Below are positions 13,097 through 15,923 of a stretch of 15,923 nt of DNA, piece by piece. A program made the translations under genes and the position numbers. The stretch's first letter is position 1. Each line of letters starts with the position of its first letter. The notes under the pieces were generated by a model, which made no database searches, had not been told where the DNA came from, and was given only the letters and a program-made list of their open reading frames with translations. Source of the DNA: CADEED01 sp035761265 (GTDB lineage Bacteria > Pseudomonadota > Gammaproteobacteria > Steroidobacterales > Steroidobacteraceae). The DNA lies in assembly GCA_035761265.1 (NCBI GenBank), contig DASTRL010000252.1, positions 1 to 15,923 of the forward strand. Reading direction: 5' to 3'.

Positions 13097-13221
13097 GAAC
13101 CCCCCATGAGAACCTGATCTTTCACGGCGCGGGGTCCGCGACCCGGCCGTGGAGGCAGAAGATAGCAGGCTGTTTCCGGCAAGACACTTGCCGCCTCCGC
13201 GACACCGTTGTAGAAGCGGAC
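13097..13221. other. Short divergent promoter region
   Basis: These 125 bases separate the start of the GH105 gene (minus) from the start of the small lipoprotein gene (plus). Both promoters must lie here. I see no convincing -35/-10 pair, operator palindrome or terminator. Confidence 0.5.
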
Positions 13222-13872
13222 ATGAATACCCATCCGCTGCGCCTGTTGTGCGCCACCGGCTTGCTGGCACTGTTGGGATGCGCCGCGAGCGTGCCGAAGA
13301 ACTCGGTCGTGTTCCTCGATTCGCAGCGCGCTCCCGACGCGCAGCCGCTGCACCTGAAAGGATCCAAGGTCGTGGCGGTGGTCATGCTCGAGGACCCGAA
13401 AGCGCGGCGCCGCGCGGAGGATGCGCTGGCGCGCGAGATCACCGCGCTCGGCGCCAGGGGCGTGGCCATGTACACCATCGAGCCGCATGACGTGAAACCC
13501 AGGGAAGGCGAATCGCAGATGCGCGCCGTGGTGGAGTCGATCGGTGCCCAGGGCCTGGTCGTGATGCGGCCGGTGGACGTGAATCATCGTACGGTGGCCA
13601 CCGAGAGCAATTCGGCGAACGATTTGTACGGCGGCTACTGGGGCGGTTACTACGGTATCGGGTGGAACGACCCGTGGATCCAGAAGTCGCCGGACACCCG
13701 TGTCGATCTCGCCGTGACGGTGGAGACGTTCATCTTCTCATTGCCACAGAACAAGCTGGTATGGACGGGGACCACCGAGACCGTGAATCCCAGGAACGCC
13801 GAAGCCCTGGTGCACAAGCTCGCGACCGAAGGGGTCAAGGAATTGCGCCGGCTCGGCCTGCTGGTCGAGTAG
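13222..13872 (+). CDS. Small lipoprotein of unknown function (DUF4136-like appearance)
   Basis: This 216-residue protein has a clear lipobox (LALLGC, C20). Residues about 50-120 (KVVAVVMLEDPKARRRAEDA, then LAREITALGARGVAMYTIEP) look like an alpha/beta domain seen in small proteobacterial lipoproteins that resemble DUF4136. A Gly/Tyr/Trp-rich loop (LYGGYWGGYYGIGWNDPW, about 135-152) interrupts it. The C-terminal strand-helix part (DLAVTVETFIFSLPQNKLVW) is also typical of these. The ATG at 13222 has only a weak purine stretch (GAAGCGG) upstream. It ends 13 bases before the converging ApbE gene. No function can be assigned; family membership is by resemblance only. Confidence 0.82.
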   Translation: MNTHPLRLLCATGLLALLGCAASVPKNSVVFLDSQRAPDAQPLHLKGSKVVAVVMLEDPKARRRAEDALAREITALGARGVAMYTIEPHDVKPREGESQMRAVVESIGAQGLVVMRPVDVNHRTVATESNSANDLYGGYWGGYYGIGWNDPWIQKSPDTRVDLAVTVETFIFSLPQNKLVWTGTTETVNPRNAEALVHKLATEGVKELRRLGLLVE

Positions 13873-13885
13873 CCGGGCCGGTGCC

Positions 13886-14893
13886 TCATTCCGGCGGCGG
13901 CGCCAGGCCCTTCGAATAGAACACCTTGCCATCGGGTGACACGGCGACGGCGTCGACGTCGGGCAGCGTGTTGATGAACGCAATGCCCTCCTCGGGGCCC
14001 ATGATGAACACGCTCTTGGTCAGCGCGTCGGTGCGCGTCGCGGTACCGCTGATGATGGTCACGCTGCGGCACTTGCGCGCCGAGTCGCCGGTCTTCGGAT
14101 CGATGATGTGGTGGAAGCGTTTGCCGTTCTCGTCGAAATAGCGCTCGTAGTCTCCCGAGGTCGAGAACGCGGTGTCCGACAACGGCATCTTGAGGAAGGT
14201 CTTGCCTTCGTGGTCCGGGTCGCGGATGCCCACCACCCACGGCTTGCCGAAGCGGTCGCCGATGATGCGGGTATCGCCGCCCGCGTTGACCATGGCGCGC
14301 GTGAAGCCCTGCTTCTGCAGGATCTCGATGCCGCGGTCCACCGAGTAGCCCTTGGCGATGCCGCCGAGATCGATGCGCATGCCGGGTCGCGAGAAGTACA
14401 CCGTCAGCTTCTTCTCGTCGAGGATCATGTGCCGGAAGTTGATGCCCGGCAGCGCGGCCGCGATGGCGGCCTGGTCGGGATGGATGTGCCGCCGGAAATC
14501 GTAGAGATAGCCCACGCTCGCGTACGTGATGTCGAAGGCCCCGTGCGTGAGCTCGGAATACTTCACGGATTCCTGCAGCAGGCGAAACAGCTCCGCGCTG
14601 ATCTTCACGGGATGTTTGCCCGCCTCGCGGTTCACCGCGGAGATCTCCGTGTCCTCCTTCCACGTGCTCATCAGTCGATCGATGCGCTTCATGTCGTCAA
14701 ACACCGACGTTATGCCGGCTTCGCCCCTGGCGCGATCCTCGCTCCACAGCTCCACCACGCAACGCGTGCCCATGATGGCCTCTTCGCGCGAAATCCAGTC
14801 GGCGCGCGCCAGGTTTGGCGCGAAAGACACGGCCAGGACGAGCAGGAACCCGATTGCGCGCACCGGGTCGAATGTGCATGTTCGTATTTGCAT
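13886..14893 (-). CDS. apbE: FAD:protein FMN transferase (ApbE family)
   Basis: This 335-residue protein matches the ApbE family in length and in all main motifs: MGT at 41-43, GAFDITYASVG from 118, DLGGIAKGYSVD at 175-186, NAGGD at 203-207, FSTSGDYERYF at 243-253, HIIDPKTG at 262-269, and the Mg-binding region RTDALTKSVFIMG from 287. ApbE transfers FMN from FAD onto a Thr or Ser of exported proteins such as NqrC, RnfG and FMN-binding domain reductases. A Sec signal precedes ADWISREE; there is no lipobox. The start ATG 14893 has a poor ribosome binding site. The frame stays open well upstream, but that part overlaps the divergent SYLF gene and is not coding. No classic flavinylation target lies in the window. 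ApbE genes commonly accompany DUF4266/DUF3570 genes, which lie about 2.2 kb away here. Confidence 0.95.
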   Translation of the reverse strand: MQIRTCTFDPVRAIGFLLVLAVSFAPNLARADWISREEAIMGTRCVVELWSEDRARGEAGITSVFDDMKRIDRLMSTWKEDTEISAVNREAGKHPVKISAELFRLLQESVKYSELTHGAFDITYASVGYLYDFRRHIHPDQAAIAAALPGINFRHMILDEKKLTVYFSRPGMRIDLGGIAKGYSVDRGIEILQKQGFTRAMVNAGGDTRIIGDRFGKPWVVGIRDPDHEGKTFLKMPLSDTAFSTSGDYERYFDENGKRFHHIIDPKTGDSARKCRSVTIISGTATRTDALTKSVFIMGPEEGIAFINTLPDVDAVAVSPDGKVFYSKGLAPPPE

Positions 14894-14944
14894 GGTGGCG
14901 ATTATGCGCCATGCTTCAGCTTCGCAATGAAGAGGGAATTCACG

Positions 14945-15772
14945 ATGAAGAAACTCATGCTCGCTCTGCTCGCCGCGACCGCAGCCACGCAGGTCACGCC
15001 TGCCCTCGCGTCCGCGCGTGAAGAAGCAAGACTCATCGAGGCCTCGGGCGTGCTCGAGGAATTGTTTGCCCAGCGCGACACCGCCATTCCCGAAAAGCTC
15101 ATGTCCCGTGCCTATGGCGTCGCCGTGATTCCGAACGTGGTCAAGGTGGCCGCAGTGGTCGGTGGGCGCCGCGGCAGCGGCGCCATGGTGGTGCGCGACG
15201 AAAACGGCAAGTTCAGCGATCCCATCATGGTCTCGCTGACCGGCGGCAACATCGGCTGGCAGATCGGCGTGCAGTCCACCGACATCGTGCTGGTGTTCAC
15301 CACGAAGAAAGGCGTCGAAGGCATCGCGGATGGCAAGCTCACGCTCGGCGCGGATGCATCGGTGGCCGCAGGTCCGGTGGGCCGCGCGGCTTCCGCGGGC
15401 ACGGACCAGAACTTCACCGCCGAGGTCTACTCGTACTCGCGCAACCGCGGCCTGTTCGCGGGCATCGCGCTCGACGGCAGCATCCTCGCCATCGACAGCA
15501 AGTCGAACAAGGGGCTGTATGGCAAGTCGGCGCCAGCCTCCGACATCATCGCGCGCCGCGTGTCGACCAATGCCGAGGCCGCGAAACGCTTCGAGCGCGC
15601 CATTCTCGCCAGCACCGCGGGTGGACCGGCGATCACCAACGCCAGCAATGCGCAGAGCGCACCGGACTCGGCCACCGCGCACGGAACCGAAGAGCCGGCG
15701 CCCGCACCGCCTTCGGGTGCAACGACGTTCCCGATGGAAGACAGCCAGCCGGGAGCCGAACCACCGCGCTGA
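14945..15772 (+). CDS. SYLF-domain lipid-binding protein (Ysc84-like), exported
   Basis: This 275-residue protein has a Sec signal (MKKLMLALLAATAATQ, cleaved near ALAS). The start ATG 14945 follows GAGGG at about eight bases; an upstream in-frame ATG at 14927 would put that site inside the coding sequence. The SYLF domain spans about 28-205, with AYGVAVIPNVVKVAAVVGGR, then GSGAMVVRDENGKFSDPIMV, then GGNIGWQIGVQSTDIVLVF. These motifs are typical of bacterial exported SYLF proteins; eukaryotic relatives bind phosphoinositides. The C-terminal 50 residues are a Pro/Ala/Ser-rich low-complexity tail. The gene is divergent from apbE with only 51 bases between starts, so the two promoters overlap. 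A terminator follows. The bacterial role is not established. Confidence 0.92.
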   Translation: MKKLMLALLAATAATQVTPALASAREEARLIEASGVLEELFAQRDTAIPEKLMSRAYGVAVIPNVVKVAAVVGGRRGSGAMVVRDENGKFSDPIMVSLTGGNIGWQIGVQSTDIVLVFTTKKGVEGIADGKLTLGADASVAAGPVGRAASAGTDQNFTAEVYSYSRNRGLFAGIALDGSILAIDSKSNKGLYGKSAPASDIIARRVSTNAEAAKRFERAILASTAGGPAITNASNAQSAPDSATAHGTEEPAPAPPSGATTFPMEDSQPGAEPPR

Positions 15773-15797
15773 AGATTTTCCCGGGTTGTTAGGACAG

Positions 15798-15834
15798 GCG
15801 GCGGCGAGGTTCTCCTCGACCGCCGCTTTCTTTT
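15798..15834 (+). terminator. Rho-independent terminator after the SYLF gene
   Basis: A 12-bp GC-rich stem with one bulged T (15798-15809 pairing with 15814-15826), loop TTCT and the tail TTTCTTTT form a textbook intrinsic terminator 25 bases after the SYLF stop. This is the only strong terminator I can see in the window. Confidence 0.88.
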
Positions 15835-15862
15835 GCAGCGACTCCCGGCTCCGTTAACATAA

Positions 15863-15881
15863 CCCATTCTATTTATATGGG
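15863..15881. repeat. Small AT-rich inverted repeat at the window end
   Basis: CCCAT and ATGGG flank nine AT-rich bases, just after the terminator. The AT-richness stands out from the surrounding GC-rich DNA and suggests the promoter or operator zone of a gene beyond the window. I see no proper -35/-10 pair and no gene start that stays open: the ATG at 15877 meets a stop after ten codons. Confidence 0.25.
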
Positions 15882-15923
15882 ATTCAAGCCGGCAGACGTG
15901 GTGGTGTGAGGCAGGGAAAATAC

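Noticed and set aside
11882..13117. Several plus-strand open frames opposite the GH105 gene
   Set aside because: They lie on the opposite strand of a gene with intact family motifs and have no supporting signals.
14108..14944. Plus-strand open frame continuing into the SYLF gene, and the matching minus-strand frame running from apbE through the SYLF gene to 15682
   Set aside because: Both are accidental read-through of mirror frames. Signal peptides and family lengths fix the true starts at 14945 and 14893.
15877..15909. Short ATG-started frame near the window end
   Set aside because: It stops after ten codons and has no Shine-Dalgarno; it is more likely part of a promoter region.

Overview
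The window is GC-rich (about two thirds G+C), densely coding DNA in which nearly every product carries an export signal: Sec, Tat or lipoprotein. Gene content (a SYLF-domain protein, ApbE, DUF3570/DUF4266, myxobacterial-plus-type outer-membrane barrels, a GH105 hydrolase) fits an environmental proteobacterium. I lean to Gammaproteobacteria of the Nevskiales/Steroidobacterales kind, but that is an inference from gene types and not a phylogenetic result. I see no insertion sequences, tRNA, rRNA or CRISPR.

Region 1 (1-5056, minus strand) is a three-gene operon. It encodes a single-heme c-type cytochrome with a DUF1588/DUF1585-like C-terminus, then a lipoprotein with two tandem heme modules and a LamG domain, then a Tat-exported DUF1501-like protein that runs off the window. 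Region 2 (5057-5366) is a divergent control region with possible leader ORFs, two small hairpins and a weak promoter candidate. Region 3 (5367-11658, plus strand) is a tightly packed six-gene operon: an HzsA-like diheme beta-propeller lipoprotein, an SH3 plus beta-barrel protein, a beta-barrel lipoprotein, a TlpA-like thioredoxin, a DUF4266 mini-lipoprotein ending in Cys-Gly-Cys-Asn, and a DUF3570 beta-barrel. Region 4 (11666-15772) holds genes in alternating orientation: a GH105 hydrolase (-), a small lipoprotein (+), the FMN transferase ApbE (-) and a SYLF-domain protein (+). A rho-independent terminator follows the last of these.

Working model: regions 1 and 3 form a divergon for an envelope redox system. 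Three exported c-type cytochromes would sit with three predicted outer-membrane barrels, a periplasmic thioredoxin that could serve heme or cysteine maturation, and a tiny Cys-tailed lipoprotein. ApbE, a common companion of DUF4266/DUF3570, lies about 2.2 kb beyond the operon. No electron donor, acceptor or substrate can be read from the sequence. The HzsA-like protein has no HzsB/HzsC partners here, so hydrazine synthesis is unlikely. This cluster is the best candidate for an undescribed system in the window.
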